A DNA stretch of 64,000 nt from Nocardia sp. BMG51109 (GCF_000526215.1 NZ_JAFQ01000004.1:620001-684000); one strand, 5' to 3'; shown: positions 40,892 to 50,750, counted from the stretch's first letter. The notes: generated by a model from the sequence alone, not told the origin. A program made the numbers and translations.

Positions 40892-41955
40892 GGTCGTTGT
40901 CCTCTCGGATGCTGAGGTGATGCCGGTGTCGAGCAGTCCGCCCGGATGGCGCGGTGGGCGGCGGGAGCATGCAGGTAGAACTCGTCGATCATCATCAATT
41001 GAACCGCATTTGCCGGCGCCGCCGAAGGCAGACACACCAGATCGCCGGAGCTGATCACGCGACCGGCGACCTCCGGTCTGTTTCGGTCGTTTTCCGGAAA
41101 CACACACCCGCCGAATCAGGACCGGTACCGACCACCGTCCGGCCGCGGTCGCCGACGGGAGGCGGCCGGTTCCCGCAACACCGGCAGGCTCACAGCGCCG
41201 CGCTCAGGACGACGCTCAGGACGACATCGTGGAACGCCTTGATGTCGGAGCGATCCGACACGCCGCGCGTCGGCTCGCGCCGACACAGAATCAACAGCCG
41301 ATCGACCTTTCTACAGCCGATCGACCCCGACGAGCATGGCGATGCGGCCGCCCGGCGCATCGGCCGAGCCACGAATGTCGACCGCCCAGCGGCAGGCACC
41401 GGCGCCGGTCATCGGCCGACACGAGCGCGGGATACCGGGCCACAGCCGGATCCGCGCCGCACGGCCCCGTCATCGACCGCCGATCGGCGCACAGACCCCG
41501 GCCGTCCGCGAGGCAGGTATCGGCGAACTGCCGGAAAACGGGTTCGGACAACCGAGTTCCGTGGCGATGGCCGGTCGCGGATAATGGCCCCGAGACGGTT
41601 CGGGATACGCCACCGCGACCGTCTCGAACCGATTGCGGCTCTTGGTATCACACAGATCGACGAAGTACGTTTCCGGCGACGAGCCCGACGCGCGCGATTC
41701 CATCGACAGCCCCCCGCGACGTACGCTTCCGGAAACTCCGGAACAGGCGGGATCACGCGCGATCGGCAATGCGGCCGCCCGGAACAACGGGCATCCGGTG
41801 ATTAGGGGTGTGATTGTCGGTGAGTTTCCGAAAACGCGCCAGGCAGGGGCACTTTCGAGACGTGGATGTTGCGCGGGCCGGGGTGGCGTCGCTAATGTTG
41901 GCCGCCATATAGGAACGTCGTAGTTCCTTGAATCCCCCCAGCGCGGAGCCCTGTA
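40892..41955. other. 1.06-kb region without a convincing gene
   Basis: Frames here are Arg/Thr/Ser-rich and lack ribosome binding sites; codon bias is lost. It contains a short direct repeat (CGCTCAGGACGA at 41209 and 41215), a 22-bp dispersed repeat at 41516, a related AACTCCGGAA word, and the promoter of the PucR gene. It could be decayed coding or foreign DNA. Confidence 0.5.
41516..41537 (+). repeat. 22-bp dispersed repeat, copy 2
   Basis: Identical over 22 bp to the minus strand of 38586-38607, about 3 kb away and in opposite orientation. Confidence 0.8.
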
Positions 41956-43158
41956 ATGAGCGGACGCACATCCCACGACCTCCGGAGCCTGTCCCGGCAA
42001 CTGGTCGGTCATTTCGCCACCCATGTGGCGCCGTGCGCAACGCTGCCCGGTGACGCCCTGCACGGTGACATCACCACCGTCACCCGTGTGTGCTTGGAAC
42101 TGACGATGGACCTGTTGGAGGGGCGCGACCCCGCCGACAAGGTCGGGCGGCTGCAGCGCGCCGCCGCGGACTGGGCCCGCGAGGGCATTCCGATCGACGC
42201 CGTACACCACGCGGTCCACGAGGGCTTCCGGCTGGCCTTCGACCTGCTGCTGAACCGCACCGATACCGACGCCCGGCCGGAGGATCCCGCGCAGCTGCTG
42301 CTGCGCATCCTCGACACCATCACCCCGGCGGTGGCCCTGGCCTACGTGCGCGAGCACCAGGCCGCCGTCACCGAACATCACACCGCGGTGCACACCCTGG
42401 TCTCGGCGCTGCTGGCCGGGCATCCGACCTCCACGATGGCCCGGGAGAGCGGTATCGAGATCGCGCCGGCGTACGCGGTCGTCGCCGTGCACGTGCCGCG
42501 CCATCGCGACGAGTCGCATCCGAGCGTGGACGCGAAAGTCGTTGCCCGGCGCAAGCTCCGGCGGCTACAGGCCGAGCTGGCCGCCCGCTGCTCCGGCCGG
42601 GCGTTATCGCTGCTCAGCGTGGACGGCGGCACCCTCCTGATTCCCGGCGACCTGACCTCGGAGGACACCATCACCGACGGCCGGCTCGACGAGCTGGTCC
42701 TCGGCCTGTCCGCCGCCGCACAGGTATCCGTCATGGCGACGGTGATTCCCGCGATGACGCCGCAGGTTCCCGACGCCGCCGACCGGGCACACGAACTGCT
42801 GGACATGGTGCTGCGGCTGGACAGCGCGCCCGGGCTGTACCGGTTCACCGATCTGGCGATGGAGTACCAGCTCACCCGGCCCGGGCCGGGGCTCGACCGG
42901 CTCGGGGCACTGCTCGACCCGCTGGACTCCTACCCGGACCTGCTGGAAACGCTGCGCCGCCACCTGGCGACCGGACTGTCACGGCAACGCACCGCCCGGC
43001 AGTTGCAGGTGCACACCAACACCGTGGACTACCGGCTCAAGCGGATCGGCCAGCTCACCGGGCTGGATCCGGCCCAGCCCAGCGGGCTGTGGTATCTGCG
43101 CGCCGCGCTGGTGGCGCGCACCTATCGAGATGCCGCCCCCGGCAACGGGGTGCACTGA
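41956..43158 (+). CDS. PucR/CdaR-family transcriptional regulator
   Basis: Predicted 400 residues. An N-terminal helical domain (DKVGRLQRAAADWAREGIPI, then a VHEGFRLAFDLLL helix) is followed by a central GGDEF-like degenerate domain and a C-terminal PucR helix-turn-helix: LLETLRRHLATGLSRQRTAR, then LQVHTNTVDYRLKRIGQLTG. The N-terminal domain is paralogous to the free-standing protein at 57558-57923. Targets are unknown. GGAG lies 7 nt before the ATG. The neighbouring TetR gene is convergent. Confidence 0.88.
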   Translation: MSGRTSHDLRSLSRQLVGHFATHVAPCATLPGDALHGDITTVTRVCLELTMDLLEGRDPADKVGRLQRAAADWAREGIPIDAVHHAVHEGFRLAFDLLLNRTDTDARPEDPAQLLLRILDTITPAVALAYVREHQAAVTEHHTAVHTLVSALLAGHPTSTMARESGIEIAPAYAVVAVHVPRHRDESHPSVDAKVVARRKLRRLQAELAARCSGRALSLLSVDGGTLLIPGDLTSEDTITDGRLDELVLGLSAAAQVSVMATVIPAMTPQVPDAADRAHELLDMVLRLDSAPGLYRFTDLAMEYQLTRPGPGLDRLGALLDPLDSYPDLLETLRRHLATGLSRQRTARQLQVHTNTVDYRLKRIGQLTGLDPAQPSGLWYLRAALVARTYRDAAPGNGVH

Positions 43159-43211
43159 AACGGGAGGCACTGACCTGCCACCGGCCGGCACGGCCCGTGA
43201 TCGGCCACCGA

Positions 43212-43865
43212 TCAGCACTGCCCGTCGCACAGCGCCATCGCGGCGCGGGTGAACAGCGGCGTCAGCCCGGGCAGCGCCGCCGCACCGCGCTCGTGCAGAC
43301 AGGCCCGGATCCGATCGTCCATCCCGCCGAGCAGCACGTCGATCAGCTGCCGATCGGGTTCGGTGCTCAATTCCCCACCGGCGAAACCCAGACGGGCCAC
43401 CTCCATGAAGTAGTCGGCGAACAGCCGGTGCACCCGGGCGCGATGCGGCACCAGCGGATCGCCCGCCACCAGCGTCTCCACGTACAGGGCTCGGGTCGCC
43501 TCCGGCTGGGCGGCCAGCGCGGCCAGGTAGATCTCGAACTGGCACCGCACCCGGTCGTGGAAGCTCAGCGGGCCGGCCGCGGTCACCGCCTCGCGCAACC
43601 GGCGCAACCCCAGGTCGACACCGTAATCGTAAGCGGCGGCAAAACATTCGTCCTTACTGGCGAACATCGCGTAGAAGGTGCGGCGCGCCACCTGCGCCCG
43701 GGACACGATATCGGCGACCGTGGTGGCCGCGTATCCGAGTTCGCCGACCGCCACCAGCGCCGCCCCGCACAGCCGCCGGTACTGCGACGACTGCACCTCG
43801 GCCCGGGTCAACCGGTGACGGCCCCGAGGTAAGGGGCCGGTCAGGTCTTCGGTCTGCGTGCTCAT
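43212..43865 (-). CDS. TetR/AcrR-family transcriptional regulator
   Basis: Predicted 217 residues. The helix-turn-helix at about residues 28-75 includes YAATTVADIVSRAQVARRTF and YAMFASKDECF. The C-terminal half is an unassigned ligand domain ending ALCDGQC. The ATG lies 7 nt after TATTCT, so it is probably leaderless. No obvious divergent target: upstream lies the 3' end of the HD-GYP gene on the same strand. Confidence 0.88.
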   Translation of the reverse strand: MSTQTEDLTGPLPRGRHRLTRAEVQSSQYRRLCGAALVAVGELGYAATTVADIVSRAQVARRTFYAMFASKDECFAAAYDYGVDLGLRRLREAVTAAGPLSFHDRVRCQFEIYLAALAAQPEATRALYVETLVAGDPLVPHRARVHRLFADYFMEVARLGFAGGELSTEPDRQLIDVLLGGMDDRIRACLHERGAAALPGLTPLFTRAAMALCDGQC

Positions 43866-43872
43866 GCACACC

Positions 43873-43878
43873 AGAATA
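43873..43878 (-). promoter_or_regulatory. -10 box TATTCT, leaderless (tetR)
   Basis: On the minus strand TATTCT is followed by 7 nt and the ATG at 43865. Confidence 0.45.
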
Positions 43879-44089
43879 TTGAGCAACCGCGCAGCCCACC
43901 CGACGGCCACAGAACCGAACGGCCCGTTCGTGTGCCGGTCCCGCAGGACCCGCGGACGCTGGATGAACAGCGAAGTTCACCGGTCACGGCGCGAATCGGC
44001 CGACGGCGATGTCGGGCGGCCGTCGGGCAGGTCGTGGCCAGAATTCGCAGAAAATTAACCGTTGGCAGACCGCCCACCCCGGACCGTTC

Positions 44090-45634
44090 CTAATCCGGCA
44101 GCAGTCCGTGCTCCATGGCGAACACCGCCGCGCCGGCGCGGGTGCGGCGGCCGGTCTTGTCGTAGATGTGCCCCAGATGATGCCCCACGGTGCGTTCGGA
44201 AACGACCAGATCCGCGGCGATCTGCCGATTGGACAGCCCGCGCGCGGCCAGCCGCAGCACCTCCACCTCGCGTTCGGTGAGACCGCACGGCAGGTCGGCG
44301 CGCGGCTTGCGCAGCCCGCCCGCCTCCACCACCGCGGCACAGGCCTCCCGGTCCAGACGACCGGCCTTGGCCGCGGCCATCAGTTCGTCGGCGGCGTCGG
44401 CCGGAGCGTGCGCGGGACGGTACGGGCGGGGCTCGGTGAGCGCCGCGAAAACATCTGCGGCGGCGAGTATCCGGGCCTGTTTGGAGCTGTCGCGACCGCT
44501 GATGCCGCGGTGATAGCCGCTGCCGTCCAGGCGTTCGTGATGCCCGGCGGCGATATCGGCCAGGTCGGCCAGCCCGGGACAGCGCTGCAACACCCGTTCG
44601 GTCCAATAGGTGTGCAGCCGAACGCGTTCCCACTCGCCGGAGCCGAGCGGCCCGGGCCGATCCCAGATCGCACTGGATACCCCGGCGCGGCCGATGTCGT
44701 GCAGCAGCGCCGCGGCCCGCAGGGTGTCCCGCTCGTCGTCCGGCATGCCGCTCAGTTCCGCCGCCGTGCCGGCGAGATCGGCGACATGCCCCGAATGTCC
44801 CAGCAGCCAGCGGCCTTTCAGATCCACGATGATCGCCAGCGCCAGGCACAGTTGCAGCCGATCGCCGGGCCGGATGTGCACCGGCACGCCCGGTTCCCGG
44901 TGCACCACCGTGGCGAGCACATCCGGTACGTCGAGACAGTCCCATACGGCGTCGGCATCGGCGGCGAACAGGGCCACCAGGTCCGGGTCGAGATGGCCGC
45001 CCGCCCGCCGCCGCAGTTCGGTCACCGCGGCGTCGCGCCCCTGTTCGGCGGCGGCGAGCACCGCCTGTTCGGCGACGTGCATGATCCGGCCGGTCAGCGA
45101 GATCGCCTCGCCCTCCAGCCGTTCCGGTGCGCCGAGGCCGTCCCAGCGCTCCTTCACCTCGGTCAGCGCGACGATCGCCGCCTCGGGTAACCCGAGGCGG
45201 GGGCCGAGGGCCCGGCTGACCTCGCACACCGATCGGACCGCCGCGGGCGCCTTGCCGGGAATCGTGTCGACCAGACGGTCTCGCAGCAGCGGCTGGAGGC
45301 CGGGTTCCCACGAACCGAAGCCGCCCACCTGTGCGGCGAAAACCTCCGCGTCCCCCGGATCCAGCACGTGATAGACCTGCTGGAACGCGATATCGTCGGA
45401 GAACGCCGCGGCATTCTCCGAGGCACGACTGGTGCATCCGACGGCACCGAGCAGGGCGCCGTGGAAGACGTTCCGGCGGTCCGCCTCGTCCAGGCCGGCC
45501 CGCTCGGCGAGAGCGGTGGCCAACAGGCAGGTCGCCAGACCCTTCTCGAACGGCGCCCCGGTCGCCAGGTCGGTCGTGAGCGACAGCGCGGCGAGCACTT
45601 CGGTGACCCGGATCGAAGCGGGCGGAATCGGCAC
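44090..45634 (-). CDS. HD-GYP-type phosphohydrolase with LuxR helix-turn-helix
   Basis: Predicted 514 residues. After a long N-terminal helical region, an HD-GYP-like domain shows LLHDIGRAGVSS near residue 317, GHHERLDGSGYHRG near 373, and ARILAAADVFAALTEPRPYR. The C-terminus is a LuxR DNA-binding domain (GLTEREVEVLRLAARGLSNR, then QIAADLVVSERTV). HD-GYP domains cleave c-di-GMP or related nucleotides (family knowledge), so a nucleotide-responsive regulator is inferred. The GTG start follows TACCGT by 6 nt. Confidence 0.85.
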   Translation of the reverse strand: MPIPPASIRVTEVLAALSLTTDLATGAPFEKGLATCLLATALAERAGLDEADRRNVFHGALLGAVGCTSRASENAAAFSDDIAFQQVYHVLDPGDAEVFAAQVGGFGSWEPGLQPLLRDRLVDTIPGKAPAAVRSVCEVSRALGPRLGLPEAAIVALTEVKERWDGLGAPERLEGEAISLTGRIMHVAEQAVLAAAEQGRDAAVTELRRRAGGHLDPDLVALFAADADAVWDCLDVPDVLATVVHREPGVPVHIRPGDRLQLCLALAIIVDLKGRWLLGHSGHVADLAGTAAELSGMPDDERDTLRAAALLHDIGRAGVSSAIWDRPGPLGSGEWERVRLHTYWTERVLQRCPGLADLADIAAGHHERLDGSGYHRGISGRDSSKQARILAAADVFAALTEPRPYRPAHAPADAADELMAAAKAGRLDREACAAVVEAGGLRKPRADLPCGLTEREVEVLRLAARGLSNRQIAADLVVSERTVGHHLGHIYDKTGRRTRAGAAVFAMEHGLLPD

Positions 45635-45640
45635 TCCCCC

Positions 45641-45646
45641 ACGGTA
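45641..45646 (-). promoter_or_regulatory. -10 box TACCGT, leaderless
   Basis: On the minus strand TACCGT is followed by 6 nt and the GTG at 45634. Confidence 0.4.
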
Positions 45647-45915
45647 GTTCGCGAACGGCGACCGGTCATCGGGGAAAACGGGTCAAACCGGACGGCACCG
45701 GGGTCCCGGGGATAGGTCGATCGACCGATGCGGCCGGATCGGCCCGACGACCAGGATGGGTTGCGTCGGCCCGGTTACGAGCATCGGAGGTTCGAAAAGC
45801 CGGTCCCGGCACCCGGATCCGACAGCGCACGCCACTACTCGGCCGCGCTCACCCGACCGTGCCCGGGCCGAAACGCGCCCCGGCGCATCGTGTTTACACC
45901 TCTTGAAGGAAACTC

Positions 45916-47508
45916 ATGTCCAGACCCATCCGGCGCGGTGCGCGATACCGCGTCGCCGGCGTGCTCGCGGCGGCCGGCATCACCGTGTTCATCGGCACGG
46001 TGGGCGGCCTGACGCTGCCGTCCGCGAGCGCGTCCAGCCACCGCGAGGCCCCGCTGATCGCCGGCGATCCCACGGTGGACAACACCGACGTGTACGCGTT
46101 CGTCAGCCCCGACGAGCCCGATACGGTGACGATCGTGGCCAACTGGTTCGGGCTGCAGGAGCCCAACGGCGGCCCGAACTTCTACCCGTGGGCCGCCGAC
46201 GCCAACTACGACATCAACATCGACAACGACGGCGACGCGAAACCGAACATCAGCTACCGCGTCAACTTCGCGACGGACGACCGGCGCGGCGCGAGCACCT
46301 TCCTGTACAACAACGGGCCGGTCACCAGCCTGTCCGACGAGAACCTGCTGTTCCGGCAGAACTACACGCTGTCGGTCAGCCACGGCGCGAACGACTGGCG
46401 CCCGCTCGCGCACGGCGCGGCCGCACCGTCCGACACCGGCCCGGCCTCGATGCCCGACTACGGCGTGCTGCGCCAACAGGCCACCCAGGCGCTGGCGGGC
46501 GGCGGTTCGATCTACGCGGGTGCCGCCGAGGATCCGTTCTTCCTCGATCTGCGGCTGTTCGACCTGCTCTACGGCGGCGATCTGTCCGAGGTCGGCACCG
46601 ACACGCTCGCCGGCAAGAACGTCAATACCGTTGTGCTGCAGGTCCCGATGCGCGATCTGGCGCTGAAGAACGACCCGGGGCGCAATCCGGTGATCGGGGT
46701 GTGGAGCGACACCGAACGCCGCACACTACAGCTGAGCCCGGGTAGCGCGACACCGGTCGGCGCCTCGGTGCAGGTTTCGCGGCTGGGCAACCCGCTCGTG
46801 AACGAGGTGGTCGTCCAGGCCGGGCTGAAGGACGCGTTCAACGGGCTGCAGCCCGTCGGCGACGCCGGGGTGCCCCAGGTGGTGCAGCGGGTCACCGATC
46901 CCGAACTGGCCCGGCTGATCCAGTCGATCTACAACGTGCCCGCACCCGCGACCCCGCGCAACGACCTGGTCGAGATCTTCCTCACCGGGATCGCGAAGCA
47001 GGCGCCGACCCTGGACGGCAGCGCGCCGCCCATCCAGGCCGACCTGAACTCGCAGACGCTCAACGCCGACGCCCGTGCCTCGTCCTTCCGGCCCTCGGAG
47101 ATGTTGCGGCTCAACATGTCCGTACCGGTGGCCGCGCAACCCAACCGGCTCGGCGTGCTGGGCGGTGACCTGCAGGGCTTCCCGAACGGCCGGCGCCTGA
47201 CCGACGACGCGGTCGATATCTCGATCCAGGCGGTGGAGGGCGCGGCGCAGAGCGGCAAGCTGGTCGAGGCCCTGGCCGCCGGCGACAAGGTCGACGCCAA
47301 CGACGCGGCCTTCTCCGGAAGCTTCCCCTATGTGGCGCTCCCGGCACGCAGCACCGCGGGGTCGGGAGCGAGCGGATTCGCTCCCGCGGCTGCGTCGCAG
47401 GACGACAGCGGCATGCCGTGGATGCCCGTGGCAGTCGGCGGCGCCGGCGCCGCCGCGGTCGTCGCCGGCGGTGGCTGGCTGTTGATGCGCCGCCGGGTGG
47501 ATCGGTAG
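45916..47508 (+). CDS. DUF4331 surface protein
   Basis: Predicted 530 residues. A signal peptide ends PSASA before SSHREAPLIAGDPTVDNTDV, the DUF4331 opening. It is followed by long beta-rich domain segments (DANYDINIDNDGDAKPNISY) and a C-terminal membrane anchor (VAVGGAGAAAVVAGGGWLL) with a basic end RRRVDR. It is probably cell-surface anchored. Acidic Asp/Asn-rich loops suggest calcium or other metal binding, as inference. The ATG has GAAGGA 6 nt upstream. A TPR gene follows, beyond a terminator hairpin. Confidence 0.88.
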   Translation: MSRPIRRGARYRVAGVLAAAGITVFIGTVGGLTLPSASASSHREAPLIAGDPTVDNTDVYAFVSPDEPDTVTIVANWFGLQEPNGGPNFYPWAADANYDINIDNDGDAKPNISYRVNFATDDRRGASTFLYNNGPVTSLSDENLLFRQNYTLSVSHGANDWRPLAHGAAAPSDTGPASMPDYGVLRQQATQALAGGGSIYAGAAEDPFFLDLRLFDLLYGGDLSEVGTDTLAGKNVNTVVLQVPMRDLALKNDPGRNPVIGVWSDTERRTLQLSPGSATPVGASVQVSRLGNPLVNEVVVQAGLKDAFNGLQPVGDAGVPQVVQRVTDPELARLIQSIYNVPAPATPRNDLVEIFLTGIAKQAPTLDGSAPPIQADLNSQTLNADARASSFRPSEMLRLNMSVPVAAQPNRLGVLGGDLQGFPNGRRLTDDAVDISIQAVEGAAQSGKLVEALAAGDKVDANDAAFSGSFPYVALPARSTAGSGASGFAPAAASQDDSGMPWMPVAVGGAGAAAVVAGGGWLLMRRRVDR

Positions 47509-47565
47509 CCCCACCCGGCTACCGGGCGCCCGCACCCACGTCCCCCAACCGGGCGCCCGAACCCC

Positions 47566-47596
47566 GCGGCGGGACCGATCCGATCGGTCCCGCCGC
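47566..47596 (+). terminator. terminator hairpin, DUF4331 gene
   Basis: A perfect 14-bp stem (GCGGCGGGACCGAT with its complement) and a 3-nt loop, 57 nt past the stop and 43 nt before the TPR gene start. Confidence 0.7.
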
Positions 47597-47639
47597 TCGG
47601 GGCCTTCCCCTCTTCTCCCCACTCACCAGAGGTCCCGAC

Positions 47640-48947
47640 ATGACCGGAAACCGTTCCCGCACATACCCTCGGCCCGCGTTGATACTCCTGATGATCGGGC
47701 TGATCGCCGCCGCGCTCGGAGTGATCGCGATCCTGCCCGACGGTGAATCGACCGGCGCCACCGGCACTCCCGACCCGATGATCGCCCGGATCGCGCAGCT
47801 ACATCAGGAGGTCGCCCGGGTGCCCGGCAACGCGGCCGGATGGGCCGCGCTCGGCGGCGCCTACGTCGAATTCGCCCGTATCACCGGGGATCCCGCGAAC
47901 TACGGGCTGGCGCAGGAGGCCCTGGATCGGTCGCTGGCGCTGCGGCCCGACGAGAATGCCGAGGCGCAGATCGGGCTGGGCGCGCTCGCGAATGCCCGGC
48001 ACGACTTCGCCACCGCGCGCCGGCACGCCGAACAGGCCGTCGCGCTGCGCCCGGCCGGCGCCGACGGCTACGGCGTGCTCGTCGACGCGCTGACCCAGCT
48101 CGGCGACACCGACGGCGCCACGGCGGCCGTGCAGCGCATGCTCGACCTGCGGCCCGGCGTCTCGGCGTTCACCCGCGCCGCCTACGACCTGGAACTGCAC
48201 GGTCGCGTCGAGGACGCCCGCAACGCGCTGGAGATGGGCCTCGTCGCGGCGACCACCGCGGACCAGATCGCCTTCTGCCGATACCACCTCGGCGAGCTCG
48301 CGTTCGATTCCGGGGATCTCGGCGAGGCCGAAACCCAGTACCGCGCGGGCCTTCTCGCCGGCCCGGACAATCCGGCGCTGCGGCAGGGTGAGGCCAAGGT
48401 GAGCGCCGCCCGCGGCGCCACCGATCAGGCGATCGCGCAGTTCACCACGCTGGTCGCCCGATCGTCCCTGCCCGAGTACCTGATCGAGTTCGGCGAACTG
48501 CTCGAGTCCGCGGGCCGGACGGAGGAGGCGGCCGCGCAGTATCGCGTGATCGCCGACCAGTTCCGCGGGCTCGAGGCCCAGGGCGCCACCGAGTATGTCG
48601 ACGCCGCCCGGCTCGCCGCCGACCACGGCGATCCGAACGAGGCGGTGCGCCTGGCGCAGCTGGAGTTCGGCCGCCGGCAGAGCGTCATCACGACCGATGT
48701 GCTCGCCTGGTCGCTGCACCGGGCGGGCCGCGACGACGAGGCGCTCGGCTACGCCGACCGGGCGGCGGCGTTGGGCTGGCGCAACGCCACCCTCGCCTAT
48801 CATCGCGGCACGATCCTCGCGGGCCTCGGCCGCACCGACGAAGCGGCCGCGGCCCTGTCGGAGTCGCTGCGGATCAACCCGCACTTCTCCCCGCTGCATG
48901 CCCCGCGCGCCCGGCAGGCCCTGGAGGCGCTCGGCGGCGCCCGGTGA
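47640..48947 (+). CDS. membrane-anchored TPR protein
   Basis: Predicted 435 residues. One N-terminal membrane helix (ALILLMIGLIAAALGVIAIL), then about nine tetratricopeptide repeats (for example WAALGGAYVEFARITGDPAN and AALSESLRINPHFSPLHAPR). It is presumably extracytoplasmic and a protein-interaction scaffold. The ATG has AGAGGTC about 6 nt upstream. It is often seen beside DUF4331 genes in actinobacteria, so the pair probably act together. Confidence 0.85.
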   Translation: MTGNRSRTYPRPALILLMIGLIAAALGVIAILPDGESTGATGTPDPMIARIAQLHQEVARVPGNAAGWAALGGAYVEFARITGDPANYGLAQEALDRSLALRPDENAEAQIGLGALANARHDFATARRHAEQAVALRPAGADGYGVLVDALTQLGDTDGATAAVQRMLDLRPGVSAFTRAAYDLELHGRVEDARNALEMGLVAATTADQIAFCRYHLGELAFDSGDLGEAETQYRAGLLAGPDNPALRQGEAKVSAARGATDQAIAQFTTLVARSSLPEYLIEFGELLESAGRTEEAAAQYRVIADQFRGLEAQGATEYVDAARLAADHGDPNEAVRLAQLEFGRRQSVITTDVLAWSLHRAGRDDEALGYADRAAALGWRNATLAYHRGTILAGLGRTDEAAAALSESLRINPHFSPLHAPRARQALEALGGAR

Positions 48948-48961
48948 CGCCGGAAACACGA

Positions 48962-49003
48962 CGCCGGGCCGAGTCCGCACCGTGCTGCGGACTCGGCCCG
49001 GCG
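48962..49003. terminator. strong bidirectional terminator
   Basis: A perfect 18-bp stem (CGCCGGGCCGAGTCCGCA with its complement) and a 6-nt loop between convergent TPR and permease genes. Confidence 0.85.
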
Positions 49004-49025
49004 GTCGCCGAAACCCGGTGCGCCG

Positions 49026-50558
49026 CTACCGTTCTCCGGTACGCAGCACCGAATGCCGCACGCTGTAAGCGAAATACAGCGCCAGGCCCACGGCCATCCA
49101 GATCACGAACCGCAGCCAGGTCTCCACCGACAGGTTCAGCATCAGCCACAGGCAGGCCAGCACGGCCAGGATCGGCAGCACCGGAACCAGCGGCACCCGG
49201 AATCCGCGCGGCAGGTCCGGCCGGGTGCGGCGCAGCACCAGCACGCCGATCGACACCAGCACGAACGCGAACAGCGTGCCGATGTTGACCATCTCCTCGA
49301 GGGTGCCGAACTCCACGAACCCGGCCAGCAGCGCGCACACCACACCGACGATGACGGTGATCCGGGTGGGCGTGTCGAACCGCCCGGTCTGCGCCAGCGA
49401 GCGGGGCAGCAGGCCGTCGCGCGACATCGCGAACAGCACCCGGGTCTGTCCCAGGAACAACACCATGACCACGGTGGTCAACCCGGCCAGTGCGCCCACC
49501 GAGATGACGTTCTGCGCCCACGTGACGCCGTGATGCTCGAACGCGGTGGCGAGGGTGGCGTCCTCACCGGCCAGATCCGTGTAGGGCACCATGCCGGTCA
49601 GCACCAGCGACACCGCCACGTACAGCACGGTGACGATCACCAGCGAGCCGAGGATGCCGCGAGGCACGTTGCGCTGCGGGTTCTCGGTCTCCTCGGCGGT
49701 GGTGGCGACCACGTCGAAGCCGATGAAGGCGAAGAACACCAGACTGGCCGCGGCGAGCAGCCCGTACCAGCCGAACGCGCTGTCGCCGGCGCCGGTCAGC
49801 CACGAGAACAGCGACTGGTGCACACCGCCGCCGGTGTCGCTCGGCTGGGACGGCGGGATGAACGGCTGCAGGTTGGACGGCTTGAAATAGGTCAGCCCGA
49901 CGACCACCACCACGGCGATCACGGCCAGCTTGATCGCGACCGCGACCGCCGACACCCGCGACGACACCTTGGTGCCGATCACCAGCAGCACCGTCAGCAC
50001 GACGATCAGCAGCGCCGCGCCCCAGTCGAAGGCGACCGAACCGAAGTGCACGATCGGCGAGGGTGACTGCCGGTGCATCGCCTCGGCCAGCATCTCCATC
50101 ACCTCGCCCAGATACTGCGACCACCCCTTGGCGACGGTCGAGGCGGCCAGCGCGAATTCCAGGATCAGATCCCAGCCGATGATCCAGGCGGCGAATTCAC
50201 CGAAGGTGGCGTAAGAAAACGTGTACGCGCTGCCCGCCACCGGCACCGTCGAGGCGAATTCCGCATAGCACAGCGCGGTCAGCCCGCAGGCGATCGCGGC
50301 GAAGACGAATGCCAGCGACACCGACGGTCCGGCGACATTTCCGGCGGTTCTGGCGGTGAGTGTGAAAATGCCGGCGCCGATCACCACGGCGACGCCGAAT
50401 ATCGTGAGATCCCAGGCGTTCAGATTGCGGCGCAGTCGCGCATCCGGTTCGTCGGTATCGCGGAGCGATTGCTCGACACTCTTGGTTCGAAACAATCCAC
50501 CCCACCGGCTCGCCGACGCAGCATCGGTCACCTGCTGTTCTGGCTCCGGTACAGCCAC
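49026..50558 (-). CDS. APC-family amino acid permease
   Basis: Predicted 510 residues with about twelve membrane helices. The APC N-terminal signature is VVIGAGIFTLTARTAGNVAG near residue 50, with the conserved Glu/Ala helix CYAEFASTVPVAGSAYTFSY and FFAFIGFDVVATTAEETENP later. It belongs to the cationic amino-acid/YfnA-like branch with a C-terminal extension of two helices. The GTG at 50558 is chosen for GGAGG 10 nt upstream. Substrate unknown, probably a basic or neutral amino acid. Confidence 0.88.
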   Translation of the reverse strand: MAVPEPEQQVTDAASASRWGGLFRTKSVEQSLRDTDEPDARLRRNLNAWDLTIFGVAVVIGAGIFTLTARTAGNVAGPSVSLAFVFAAIACGLTALCYAEFASTVPVAGSAYTFSYATFGEFAAWIIGWDLILEFALAASTVAKGWSQYLGEVMEMLAEAMHRQSPSPIVHFGSVAFDWGAALLIVVLTVLLVIGTKVSSRVSAVAVAIKLAVIAVVVVVGLTYFKPSNLQPFIPPSQPSDTGGGVHQSLFSWLTGAGDSAFGWYGLLAAASLVFFAFIGFDVVATTAEETENPQRNVPRGILGSLVIVTVLYVAVSLVLTGMVPYTDLAGEDATLATAFEHHGVTWAQNVISVGALAGLTTVVMVLFLGQTRVLFAMSRDGLLPRSLAQTGRFDTPTRITVIVGVVCALLAGFVEFGTLEEMVNIGTLFAFVLVSIGVLVLRRTRPDLPRGFRVPLVPVLPILAVLACLWLMLNLSVETWLRFVIWMAVGLALYFAYSVRHSVLRTGER

Positions 50559-50750
50559 ATTGTTCTCCTCCGTCCGCGATGTCCCGCCGGACATCGCGCT
50601 GTCAGACGTGCGGCCAGTGAATCTAACAGTCACCCGCCGTGATCCGGGCCTCGAATTGCTGAGTCGATGCCGAGATGATGTCTTCGCGAGCGATCCGGCT
50701 GTCCGCGGGGGCAGTCCGACCCATCCGCGCCGCGGGCGCCGGGCGGCCGG

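Noticed and set aside
40954..41805. 283-codon plus-strand frame
   Set aside because: No ribosome binding site, Arg/Thr-rich composition and no domain; it overlaps a dispersed repeat.
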